From NCBI RefSeq assembly GCF_000758725.1, contig NZ_CP009428.1:3100001-3164000 (forward strand): a stretch of DNA of 64,000 nt, read 5' to 3'. Shown piece after piece: positions 16,983 through 24,897 of the stretch (positions are counted from its first letter, which is position 1; every line of letters starts with the position of its first letter). A program made the translations under genes and the position numbers. A model generated the notes under the pieces. That model saw only the letters and a program-made list of their open reading frames with translations, searched no databases and had not been told where the DNA came from. This stretch comes from Paenibacillus odorifer. Its GTDB lineage: Bacteria > Bacillota > Bacilli > Paenibacillales > Paenibacillaceae.

Positions 16983-17420
16983 ATGAAGAAATTCATTATT
17001 GTAATTCTAGCCATAATTGCTTTATCACCATTACATGCAGTCTCCGCGGATTGGGCCGGTTCGTTTGTTGTTTATTCAGGTGACATCTACGAAATATCAG
17101 ACGATGAACTCATCCCCTCGGAAGAAATCAATAAGAAGATAGGGCATGTAACTAAATATTCCGATGAGGAAGGAACGTACAGGGGGAATTTCTCGAATAT
17201 TTATCCTAAAGGTACGCCTTACTATTCGATTATCAATACCGATCCAAAAGATTTCATTGCTATTAAGACCCAAGAGGGTATCTTTGTAAAAGCTTATAAC
17301 AAAGGCCATTATCCCAATGATGAATTGGTTAAAAAAACGATTTGGATGTATTTCTTATTGGGGACATCGATTATCGTCTTATTAATAATAATTTGGATAA
17401 TAAAGCGGAGGAAAGGATGA
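16983..17420 (+). CDS. Small secreted/membrane protein of unknown function
   Basis: A 145-residue protein with an N-terminal signal peptide (MKKFIIVILAIIALSPLHAVSA), an ~80-residue acidic exposed domain and a C-terminal membrane helix followed by KRRKG, giving a type I topology. I recognise no family. The ATG has AGGAGG at 5 bases and lies 10 bases after the zinc protease gene, with the beta-lactamase-family gene 4 bases downstream, so all three are likely co-transcribed. Confidence 0.75.
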   Translation: MKKFIIVILAIIALSPLHAVSADWAGSFVVYSGDIYEISDDELIPSEEINKKIGHVTKYSDEEGTYRGNFSNIYPKGTPYYSIINTDPKDFIAIKTQEGIFVKAYNKGHYPNDELVKKTIWMYFLLGTSIIVLLIIIWIIKRRKG

Positions 17421-17423
17421 TCT

Positions 17424-18467
17424 ATGACAACTAATACATCACAAAAGATAGAACAAGCCTTCAAAAAAACGATAAGCTCACGTCACATTCACGAAGGCGT
17501 CCTATACATTGAGAATACAGATGGCGACTACTCCTATAATATTGGATATGGGGAGAAGAATATAGACTCACCTTTGCTAATGGCCAGCATCACCAAGCTG
17601 TTTACCACCACCTGTATTTTGGCCCTACAAGAGCGAGGTAAACTGTCGTTGGATGACAAGGTTACACAGTATTTTGATAACGCTGTGTTAAGTGGTCTTC
17701 ATGTCTTTGGTGGTAATGATTATTCGTTTGACCTGACAATATCCGATTTATTGTTTCAGGTTAGTGGCTTGCCAGATGTATTTGAAGAAGGAAAAGAGAA
17801 TGACAAGCGTCGTGCGATTAAGGAGGATTATTATATTACCTTCGAGGAACAGATTGCATTAATTAAAAAATTGAAGCCTCATTTTATGCCTCGTACCAAA
17901 CGAAAAGCATATTATGCGGATATAAATTTTGATTTACTAGGTGAAATCATTGAGAAGGTAGAGCAGTCAACATTAGCAGAAGTCTATAAGCGGTTCATAT
18001 TTGATCCCCTGTCACTCGTAAGTACATATCTCCCTGAAGGTGACAACGATTTTGTACCGAATATCTTTTATCAAAATAAATCAATTAACCGTTCCAAATT
18101 TATTAGGAGTTGTCGTGCGAGTGGAGGATGTATCACCACAGCTCGTGAATTAATGATATTTATCAAAGCTTTCTTTGGTGGGATGCTATTTAAAAATGAG
18201 TTGTTTAAGATGCTATCGGCTTCTAATAAACTTCAATTATCGATGGGACCTATTTACTATAGCAGCGGCTATATGAGAATTCCTTTGGATGGCTTGTCCA
18301 CGCTTTACATGGGGAAAGGTGAGTTACTAGGGCACTCCGGTTCAACAGGTTCGTTTGCCTTTTTTTATCCTATTAAAAATTTATTCATTGTGGGGGATCT
18401 AAACCAGATGGGTAATCCTGCACTCCCCATTAGGCTATCAATGAAACTTGCTATGATGATGAAATAA
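17424..18467 (+). CDS. Serine hydrolase, beta-lactamase/class C family
   Basis: A 347-residue penicillin-binding-protein-like hydrolase. The Ser-x-x-Lys motif is MASITKLFTT near residue 55, the second motif YADINFDLLG near 165 is the YxN-type element in its frequent YxD form, and GHSGSTGSFAFF near 310 replaces KTG. It has no signal peptide, which suggests a cytoplasmic esterase or peptidase, not a secreted beta-lactamase. The start ATG is 3 bases after the previous stop with AAAGGATGA. Substrate unknown. Confidence 0.85.
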   Translation: MTTNTSQKIEQAFKKTISSRHIHEGVLYIENTDGDYSYNIGYGEKNIDSPLLMASITKLFTTTCILALQERGKLSLDDKVTQYFDNAVLSGLHVFGGNDYSFDLTISDLLFQVSGLPDVFEEGKENDKRRAIKEDYYITFEEQIALIKKLKPHFMPRTKRKAYYADINFDLLGEIIEKVEQSTLAEVYKRFIFDPLSLVSTYLPEGDNDFVPNIFYQNKSINRSKFIRSCRASGGCITTARELMIFIKAFFGGMLFKNELFKMLSASNKLQLSMGPIYYSSGYMRIPLDGLSTLYMGKGELLGHSGSTGSFAFFYPIKNLFIVGDLNQMGNPALPIRLSMKLAMMMK

Positions 18468-18561
18468 AAAATAGTGAACGCCAAGAGTTAGGATATTCAC
18501 TGCTGAATTATTATACTCAGTCATCCAACCTTCATAAATCTTTAATAAAGGAGACGTACCA

Positions 18562-19374
18562 GTGAACAACATCAAAGTGCTTCATTATGATGCGTTTTCT
18601 CCTTATCCGAACAAAGGAAATCCAGCTGGTGTAGTATTAGATGCGGCTCATTTGAGCGAAAGTGACATGCAATCGATAGCTCATAAGGTCGGTTTTAATG
18701 AAACAGTTTTTGTAGTCTCATTGGATGTAGCTGATTTAAGGCTTAAGTATTTTACGCCAGGCCATGAGATCAATCTTTGTGGGCATGCAACTATGGCTTC
18801 TTTATTTGCTTTAAAAACAAAGGGTATCCTTGGAGAGGCAAGCTCGGTAAAGATCGAAACAAACGTGGGTGTGCTCCCCATTCAATTCAGTATGGACAAC
18901 AATAATCACTTACTAATAAAAATGAAGCAAGATCATCCCGAGTTTATTGAATTTGACGGTGATAGAGCTAAGCTTGCCCATGCTTTAGGCTTAACAGTTG
19001 ACGAATTTGATGAGGATATGCCGATTGTTTATGGCTGTACTGGCGCATGGACTCTATTAGTTCCAATTAAGAGTATAGATAGCTTTAATAAAATGAAACC
19101 GATAAACGAGTTGTTTCCGGAGAATTTCTCATCGCCTTTTTCGGGAACCGTTGAAGATCCAGTAACAGGTACAGCATCGGGAGTTATGGGGGCTTATTAT
19201 TTAAAATATATTAATCCGCACATGGACTCAATCCAATTTGATGTAGAACAAGGACAAGAAATCGGTAGAGATGGGAAAGTAAATGTAGAAGTGTACCGAC
19301 TAGATTCTGATAGAATGGATGTGTTTATTTCTGGAACTGCGGTGTTTGTGGGGGAGGTAGATTTAGGGAAATGA
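18562..19374 (+). CDS. PhzF-family isomerase/epimerase-like protein
   Basis: A 270-residue protein of the PhzF/DapF-like fold. Near the N-terminus it has FSPYPNKGNPAGVVLDA and NETVFV (catalytic Glu of PhzF at about residue 47), then FTPGHEINLCGHATMAS near 65 and DPVTGTASGVMGAYY near 205, all family hallmarks. The GTG start follows AAAGGAGACG. No phenazine genes are near; most PhzF homologues are of unknown substrate. Confidence 0.88.
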   Translation: MNNIKVLHYDAFSPYPNKGNPAGVVLDAAHLSESDMQSIAHKVGFNETVFVVSLDVADLRLKYFTPGHEINLCGHATMASLFALKTKGILGEASSVKIETNVGVLPIQFSMDNNNHLLIKMKQDHPEFIEFDGDRAKLAHALGLTVDEFDEDMPIVYGCTGAWTLLVPIKSIDSFNKMKPINELFPENFSSPFSGTVEDPVTGTASGVMGAYYLKYINPHMDSIQFDVEQGQEIGRDGKVNVEVYRLDSDRMDVFISGTAVFVGEVDLGK

Positions 19375-19508
19375 TAAAATATACTCACTTGGAGTGTACG
19401 GAGTCTTAGTGATACCCAGTTAGAAGAGTTACATCAACTCCTTTTGTGAAGAAAATAATGCTGGGTCATTATTAGAACTTTAATGATCTATGGAATGGAG
19501 GTAACCTC

Positions 19509-19724
19509 ATGATTGAAATTGATTGTCTGGGAGAAATCTGCCCAGTACCAGTAATGATGTTAAAAAAACATCAAAAAGCCATTCAAAATGGCGAAAAGGT
19601 GATGCTGGTTACTGATCATAGCTGTGCAAAAGTTTCCATCACGGATTACTGTCGTGGTTCAAATTTGAAATGCTCCATTCAAGAAGTCATTAATGGGGTA
19701 TGGGAGATTACGATTGAGCTATAA
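19509..19724 (+). CDS. TusA-like sulfur carrier protein
   Basis: A 71-residue TusA/SirA-fold protein with the sulfur-carrying cysteine in the conserved CLGEICPVPVMM (Cys11 in CPxP) and a second Cys6. It starts at ATG with GGAGGTAA upstream. It is paralogous to the protein at 21540 (same CxGExCPVP). It ends 2 bases before the convergent LysR gene. Together with the YeeE halves and the reductase at 22435 it belongs to a sulfur-transfer cluster, probably passing persulfide sulfur from imported thiosulfate. Confidence 0.88.
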   Translation: MIEIDCLGEICPVPVMMLKKHQKAIQNGEKVMLVTDHSCAKVSITDYCRGSNLKCSIQEVINGVWEITIEL

Positions 19725-19726
19725 GT

Positions 19727-20611
19727 TCAACATAATGTATCAATCAATGTCTTTTCTATATAACGAATTAATTGTTTCGTATCATTGTCACAACGCTGAT
19801 TGTGTTTTTTTACCATGTAGACATCGTTATTTACCTGGAACTGATCAATATGAATAATCTTGAGTTGTTTACTATACAACTCTTTTTTTATGGACATATA
19901 AGGCAGAAAGGCGACACCATGTCCTCTAATTGCTGCAAGCTTTACCGCCTCAAGGGAGTCCAAATTAAACAGTATATTTAGTTTAAGCTCCCCTGCAGAT
20001 ATGTTGTTCAAAGCCCTTTGCACACAATGAAGCTGTGAGGACCAGATTAACGGATATTTAGGGAGCTCATTCAGTGTGATTTTATCAGGACATACGGTCG
20101 TACTGCTTGCCACTAACATAACTTGATCAGAAAACACCATATTGGAGCATAATTCAGATTTCGGGGAAGGCCCGGAAATAAAGCCAACATCACCTTCTTC
20201 AAGAAGCAAACGTTCCTCTACTAGTGACGATGCCCCTTCGTTTAGAGTGATATGGCAATTGGGAAAATGTTTTTTTACCTCATATAAGGTACAGGGCAGG
20301 GCATAATTACAGACTTCTGGAATCGCATAAATAGACAGCTCATGTTGTGTTGGCTGTAAATGATTGATTTCTGTGACCATATCATCATATAATTTACAGA
20401 TTTGCTCCGCATACTTCTCCGCTATAATCCCTGCTTCTGTAAGGCTGGCCCCTTTATTACTTCTCACAAAAAGCTCAGAACCCAGGGTATTCTCCCAGGA
20501 TTTCAACTGCTGACTAAGTGCGGATTGGGTGATATGAGATTTCTGAGCGGCTTTAGATATACTTTTTAACGAAGCAATATCTAAAAATAATTTAAGCGTT
20601 TCCATATTCAT
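19727..20611 (-). CDS. LysR-family regulator of the sulfur cluster
   Basis: A 294-residue LysR protein: helix-turn-helix at residues ~15-40 (SISKAAQKSHITQSALSQQL) and an effector domain with the usual LLEEGDVGFISGP segment. The start is ATG 20611 with AGGAGGAA upstream. It is divergent from the YeeE-like gene at 20785 across a 173-base region with paired repeats, and convergent with the first TusA gene. It most likely responds to a sulfur metabolite and controls the cluster. Confidence 0.87.
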   Translation of the reverse strand: MNMETLKLFLDIASLKSISKAAQKSHITQSALSQQLKSWENTLGSELFVRSNKGASLTEAGIIAEKYAEQICKLYDDMVTEINHLQPTQHELSIYAIPEVCNYALPCTLYEVKKHFPNCHITLNEGASSLVEERLLLEEGDVGFISGPSPKSELCSNMVFSDQVMLVASSTTVCPDKITLNELPKYPLIWSSQLHCVQRALNNISAGELKLNILFNLDSLEAVKLAAIRGHGVAFLPYMSIKKELYSKQLKIIHIDQFQVNNDVYMVKKHNQRCDNDTKQLIRYIEKTLIDTLC

Positions 20612-20784
20612 ACTTATTCCTCCTGTTGCCCGCTGTTAGTGCACACTATAGCATACTTGATTACGCTCCATCTGTGCCATTAGTAACACTTATACAGCAT
20701 AAAGAAAGCAGATAACCACAGCTCAAATAAGTATGTTACTATTTTCACATAGTCAATTACATAAAACGATGGAGGTGTTAGACT
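20612..20784. promoter_or_regulatory. Divergent regulatory region of the sulfur cluster
   Basis: The 173 bases between the LysR gene and the YeeE-like gene hold an inverted pair CATACTT (20652-20658) and AAGTATG (20729-20735), and the dyad TTATACAGCATAA near 20690, which fits the T-N11-A pattern of LysR sites. A TATGTT at 20731 may be the -10 of the + strand operon. These are candidate binding sites only. Confidence 0.4.
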
Positions 20785-21474
20785 ATGGGGCAAACCGTAA
20801 GTCCCGAAACGAAATCAACCCGAACCAGAGCTCCTAGAAAACCTAAAAAGAGTCAGTTGCCCATCGCGTTGCTGGTTACAGTTCTCATTATTGGGTTTGG
20901 TTTTTTCCTAGACCATTCCCACGATAAAATGGTTGTCTACCTGCTTTTCGGTATTTCGTTTGGCGTTATTTTGCAAAGATCACGATTCTGCTTTACTGCA
21001 TCACTTAGAGATCCATGTATTACAGGCAGCACATCGGTAACAAGAGCTGTACTGATAGCATTTTCTCTCGCTACGATCGGATTTACAGCCATTAAGTATC
21101 CAGCGTTCCTGGAAGGTAAACCGATTCCTGGGATGGACAATGTGGGTCAAATCAGTTTTGCTTTGATAATTGGCGCTGTATTATTTGGAATTGGCATGGT
21201 TATTGCAGGTGGTTGCGCTTCGGGTACATTGATGCGTGTAGGTGAAGGGTTCACAATGCAGATGCTGTCGCTTGTATTTTTTATCATTGGTTCACTTTGG
21301 GGATCACATGATATGGGTTGGTGGAGAGCTAACGTTATAAAGGATGCACCAACAGTATTTTTACCAGACGTCTTTGGTTGGCTTGGAGCACTAGTTGTTC
21401 AGTTCCTGATCATTCTTCTGTTGTACATCGCTGCAGTTAAATGGCAAGAGAAAAAGATGGGAAGCGCAGATTAG
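20785..21474 (+). CDS. YeeE/YedE-family transporter, first half-protein
   Basis: A 229-residue membrane protein matching the N-terminal half of YeeE/YedE (sulfur transport, DUF395). Two family cysteines are visible: Cys69 in RSRFCFTA and Cys144 in GGCASGTLMRVGEG. The N-terminus is a 25-residue basic tail (KSTRTRAPRKPKKS). YeeE (TsuA) imports thiosulfate with help of the TusA-like YeeD (TsuB). Full-length proteins carry both halves; here the second half is a separate gene at 21790, with a TusA gene in between. Confidence 0.86.
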   Translation: MGQTVSPETKSTRTRAPRKPKKSQLPIALLVTVLIIGFGFFLDHSHDKMVVYLLFGISFGVILQRSRFCFTASLRDPCITGSTSVTRAVLIAFSLATIGFTAIKYPAFLEGKPIPGMDNVGQISFALIIGAVLFGIGMVIAGGCASGTLMRVGEGFTMQMLSLVFFIIGSLWGSHDMGWWRANVIKDAPTVFLPDVFGWLGALVVQFLIILLLYIAAVKWQEKKMGSAD

Positions 21475-21539
21475 TATAAGTTATTACGTGAATATTTTCA
21501 CTATTGGTATTTCAAAAAAATATAAAGGTGGTTTTTAAG

Positions 21540-21767
21540 ATGGCTGAATTTACACTTGATTGCATGGGAGAAGCTTGTCCGGTACCGTTAATGAGAACAG
21601 AAAAGAAGATGACTGAACTAAATGTTGGAGACGTTTTAGTTGTTGCTATTGATCATAGTTGCGCAATGAAAAACGTACCAGAATGGGCGAGAAAACAGGG
21701 ACATAATGTGGAAATCGAAGAGGTCGATGATGGCGAGTGGGAAGTTGTTATTGAGAAGGTAAAATAG
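21540..21767 (+). CDS. TusA-like sulfur carrier protein (YeeD/TsuB-like)
   Basis: A 75-residue TusA-fold protein: CMGEACPVPLM with the sulfur-binding Cys13, then a helix and the beta-strand block DVLVVAIDHSCAMKNV. Start ATG 21540 follows AAAGGTGG at 8 bases. It lies between the two YeeE half-genes, the position expected for the cytoplasmic sulfur acceptor of thiosulfate uptake (TsuB in E. coli). It is the second TusA paralogue in the cluster. Confidence 0.88.
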   Translation: MAEFTLDCMGEACPVPLMRTEKKMTELNVGDVLVVAIDHSCAMKNVPEWARKQGHNVEIEEVDDGEWEVVIEKVK

Positions 21768-21789
21768 GATCGCTGAGTAGGAAAGGACG

Positions 21790-22350
21790 GTGAATGAAAC
21801 GGTGAACGAATTCTGGTTGAAGATATCGTCTAACCGCTTTTACAAGCAATTGCTCAAAGAACCGTTTACTTATGTAACTGGAGCTGTACTTCTGGCTGTG
21901 TTCGCTACAGCACATCTGGCTGTTTTCTCAAAAGGATGGGGAGTAACCAGCGCCTTCGCGGACTGGGGAGCTTGGGCGTATCGACTGGTAGGAGGAAATG
22001 TAGATAACTGGGCTTACTTTAGTACGGAGAAAGCTCAAAAAACATTATCTTCCGGATTTTTAAATGATGGTGGGTCCATTCGAAATGTAGGGATTATCTT
22101 AGGTGCATTAGCAGCGACATTGTTTGCTTCCGAGTTCAAGCTTAAGAAAATTAAGTCCAAAAAGCAGGTAGTGGCGGCTGTACTTGGTGGGTTGCTCATG
22201 GGGTACGGAGCTAGACTGGCTAATGGATGTAATATAGGTGCATTATTTACGGCTATAGCTTCTTTATCGCTTTCAGGCTGGATTTTTGGATTGTTCCTGC
22301 TGGTTGGTGCATTTATAGGCAGTAAATTATTAGCCAAATTCTTTATGTAA
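21790..22350 (+). CDS. YeeE/YedE-family transporter, second half-protein
   Basis: A 186-residue membrane protein matching the C-terminal half of YeeE/YedE. It has a cytoplasmic amphipathic head, a helix at ~28-48, and the characteristic GYGARLANGCNIGALFTAIASLSL block (Cys147) near the end, given here from the translation in part. Together with Cys69 and Cys144 of the first half this restores the three conserved cysteines of YeeE. The start is GTG 21790, or possibly the in-frame GTG at 21802. A strong terminator follows. Confidence 0.84.
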   Translation: MNETVNEFWLKISSNRFYKQLLKEPFTYVTGAVLLAVFATAHLAVFSKGWGVTSAFADWGAWAYRLVGGNVDNWAYFSTEKAQKTLSSGFLNDGGSIRNVGIILGALAATLFASEFKLKKIKSKKQVVAAVLGGLLMGYGARLANGCNIGALFTAIASLSLSGWIFGLFLLVGAFIGSKLLAKFFM

Positions 22351-22356
22351 AAGTGA

Positions 22357-22399
22357 AATAGGCTGAGCTTATAGTGCTGACGAGAGTCAGCCTATTTTA
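22357..22399 (+). terminator. Rho-independent terminator within the sulfur cluster
   Basis: AATAGGCTGA pairs perfectly with TCAGCCTATT across an 18-base loop and runs into TTTAT. It separates the transporter genes from the reductase, which may be expressed by read-through or its own promoter. Confidence 0.8.
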
Positions 22400-22434
22400 T
22401 TGAAATCAAAATCTACACAGGAGGGACAATTGAA

Positions 22435-23655
22435 ATGGAAAAGAAGACAGAACAGTATGATGTCGTCATTATCGGTGGCGGGGCTGCTGGATTAACAGCA
22501 GGGATCTATTGTGGACGAGCAAAATTGAAGACACTCCTTTTGGAAAAATCGCTGGTAGGCGGTCTTGCGACTTATACTAATGAAATAGAAAATTATCCTG
22601 GTTTTCCTGAAGGAACGACCGGAACAGACCTTATGGGATTATTTCATAAACAAGCCAAAAAATTTGGTGTTGATTTCAAAATGACAGATGTCAAATCTGT
22701 CTCGGTAGTAGAAGACATTAAAGTAGTGGAGACCTTTCGGGTACGATATGAGTGTAAAGTCATTATCATAGCCAGTGGAGGAAAACCAAGAATTACAGGT
22801 GCAGCTAATGAAGATATGTTCTTATATGATAAAGGGATTTCCTTCTGTGCAACCTGTGACGCTGCGGCAAATACGGGGAAGACAGTTATGGTCGTTGGCA
22901 GTGGTGATGCAGCTATTGAGGAAGGGATGTTTCTAACTAAGTTTGCTGATAAAGTGATCGTATCTGTCATGCATGATCATGGGAAAATGGATTGTAATGA
23001 AATTGCCAAAACGCAGGCACTAGAAAACCCTAAAATGGAATTCATGTGGAATACGGTGGTAAGTTCTTTCGAAGGTGAGGAACGTTTGAATTCCGTCGTC
23101 CTGAAAAATTTAAAATCTAATGAACTGCAAAACGTAAAGGTCGATTCATGTTTCTTATTTATTGGATACACCCCGAACACAGAAATCTTATCAGGTGTAG
23201 TAGATTTGAATCGAAATGGTTATGTATTTATTAATGAGAAAATGGAAACGAATATCCCTGGTGTTTTTGCAGCGGGAGATGTGTGCGATAAGTTTCTTAA
23301 ACAAGTTGCTACTGCTGTTGGCGATGGTGCCATTGCAGGGTACGGTGCAGAGAAGTATATATCTGAATGTGAGGTTTATGAGCATCAAATTCTAAATCAA
23401 GGTAAATCATCCGTTGTTTATTTATGGAATGCCACAGATCCTTCCTGTCGGGAGTTATTGCCTCTAATTGAAGGATTTGAGCAATCCCATTCGGATGTCA
23501 GGGTCACAAAGGTAGATGTATATAAGTCACCCGGACTTGCTGCCAAGCTAAGAATAGATTCAGTTCCTTCTATTGTTTATCTGGATAATGGGAAGGTCCA
23601 AAAAGTAATTACTGAAAAGATAAATGAAGAAATACTGAGTACTCTTGCTAATTAA
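22435..23655 (+). CDS. Thioredoxin reductase-like flavoprotein fused to a degenerate thioredoxin domain
   Basis: A 406-residue protein. Residues 1-305 are a TrxB-type pyridine-nucleotide flavoprotein: FAD site GGGAAGLTAG near 15, redox pair Cys138/Cys141 in FCATCDAA, NADPH site GSGDAAIEEG near 156 and second FAD site AAGDVCDK near 280. Residues ~325-406 form a thioredoxin fold (VVYLWNATDPSCRELLPLIE, cis-Pro in DSVPSIVYL). In that domain the first active-site cysteine is Asp335 and only Cys338 remains. Ordinary TrxB is about 310-320 residues. The ATG follows GGAGGGAC. Context suggests it reduces persulfides on the TusA proteins. Confidence 0.86.
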   Translation: MEKKTEQYDVVIIGGGAAGLTAGIYCGRAKLKTLLLEKSLVGGLATYTNEIENYPGFPEGTTGTDLMGLFHKQAKKFGVDFKMTDVKSVSVVEDIKVVETFRVRYECKVIIIASGGKPRITGAANEDMFLYDKGISFCATCDAAANTGKTVMVVGSGDAAIEEGMFLTKFADKVIVSVMHDHGKMDCNEIAKTQALENPKMEFMWNTVVSSFEGEERLNSVVLKNLKSNELQNVKVDSCFLFIGYTPNTEILSGVVDLNRNGYVFINEKMETNIPGVFAAGDVCDKFLKQVATAVGDGAIAGYGAEKYISECEVYEHQILNQGKSSVVYLWNATDPSCRELLPLIEGFEQSHSDVRVTKVDVYKSPGLAAKLRIDSVPSIVYLDNGKVQKVITEKINEEILSTLAN

Positions 23656-23665
23656 GGAGAAAGTC

Positions 23666-23707
23666 AAAGACACATGCAGATGTTATCTCTGTATGTGTCT
23701 TTTTTTA
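23666..23707 (+). terminator. Rho-independent terminator after the reductase gene
   Basis: AAAGACACAT and ATGTGTCTTT arms, extended by CAGA/TCTG, followed by a run of seven T. Confidence 0.88.
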
Positions 23708-23786
23708 TTCAAGCTTAAGGAATATGAGACGAGCTAATGCAAGAGAGTGTCAAAGTATCAATAATAGTTGTTTTGTCATATATTTT

Positions 23787-23800
23787 TGAAAGCGCTTAAA
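23787..23800. promoter_or_regulatory. cre-like catabolite-repression site
   Basis: TGAAAGCGCTTAAA matches the Gram-positive CcpA site TGWAARCGYTWNCW at 13 of 14 positions, including the central AGCGCT. It lies about 110 bases before the first permease gene of the sugar ABC operon, which is where carbon-catabolite control of such operons is expected. Confidence 0.6.
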
Positions 23801-23899
23801 CCTTATGATTATTTTATAAATGTTGCAACTATAGCGGAGGGAGAAAGGACATTAATTATCTGTACATATCTTCAAAATCATCACAAGGAGGATTCACCT

Positions 23900-24868
23900 A
23901 TGGCGAACGCAAGCGTCGCACCAGACAAGAGATCCGGACCGAATCTCAACAAGCAACGAACTAGCGGGATCAGACGCTTTTTTAAGCAAATAGATCTACA
24001 GCTTATGGTATTACCAGCACTTGTTCTAGTTTTTATTTTTGCCTATATCCCCATGTATGGGATTCTAATTGCATTCCAGGATTACAAGTTAGGGAATAGT
24101 TTTATTAGCAGTGACTGGGTTGGCTTTAAGCACTTTATTTACTTTTTTAATGCACCTGAATTTGAAGTGGTTATGAAAAATACAATCATCATCAGCTTAC
24201 TGAAATTTTGTTTTGGATTTCCTGCACCGATTATTTTGGCGTTAATGCTGAACGAAGTTCGTAAGATGTTCTTTAAACGGGTTATTCAGACCGTTACATA
24301 TTTGCCTCACTTCTTATCTTGGGTAGTTATCGGCTCAATGGTTACCTCGATGTTATCTGTAGATAACGGCAGTATAAATATGCTGCTTGAGAAATTGAAA
24401 TTTATTGATGAACCGATCAACTTCCTTTCCATGACTGAATATTTCTGGGGCATTTTAGTTACAACCAATGTATGGAAAGAAATTGGATTTGCTTCAATCG
24501 TCTATTTAGCTGCCATTGCTGGTATTGACCCGCATTTATATGAAGCGGCTTCGATGGATGGTGCAAGTCGGTTTAAACAGATATATTTGATTACGTTGCC
24601 TTCAATTATGCCAGTTGTAATCATCTTTATGATTTTGGCAATCGGTAATCTGGTGAATGCAGGATTCGAAGATATTTTGATCCTAGCTTCTAATCCAGCA
24701 CTACGAGAAGTGTCAGATTCAGTTGATGTATATGTTGTACGTGTCGGTATAGACAATTTCAGGTACTCCTATGCGACTGCTATCGGATTGTTCAAGGCCG
24801 TGATCAGCGTGACATTACTTACCTTTGCCAACTTCATTGCCAGAAGAGCAGGGAACAGCTTGTGGTAA
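23900..24868 (+). CDS. Carbohydrate ABC transporter permease, LplB-type
   Basis: A 322-residue inner-membrane permease. After a soluble basic head, the first helix opens with QLMVLPALVLVFIFAYIPMYG, typical of LplB-type permeases (given in part). The EAA loop near residue 225 reads YEAASMDGASRFKQIYLITLP and couples to the ATPase. The ATG at 23900 follows AAGGAGG at 9 bases. No ATPase gene is present: such importers use a shared MsmX-type ATPase encoded elsewhere. A second permease and a solute-binding protein follow. Confidence 0.92.
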   Translation: MANASVAPDKRSGPNLNKQRTSGIRRFFKQIDLQLMVLPALVLVFIFAYIPMYGILIAFQDYKLGNSFISSDWVGFKHFIYFFNAPEFEVVMKNTIIISLLKFCFGFPAPIILALMLNEVRKMFFKRVIQTVTYLPHFLSWVVIGSMVTSMLSVDNGSINMLLEKLKFIDEPINFLSMTEYFWGILVTTNVWKEIGFASIVYLAAIAGIDPHLYEAASMDGASRFKQIYLITLPSIMPVVIIFMILAIGNLVNAGFEDILILASNPALREVSDSVDVYVVRVGIDNFRYSYATAIGLFKAVISVTLLTFANFIARRAGNSLW

Positions 24869-24897
24869 TGAATTACTCAATATAGGGGGACCAAACT

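Noticed and set aside
11854..19374. Biosynthetic gene cluster for an antibiotic
   Set aside because: No synthetase, precursor peptide or tailoring genes are present; PhzF is a common orphan family.
19410..19475. Hairpin ACCCAG...CTGGGT with GAGTT/AACTC inside, before the first TusA gene
   Set aside because: No T-run follows and the loop is long; too weak to call a terminator or leader.
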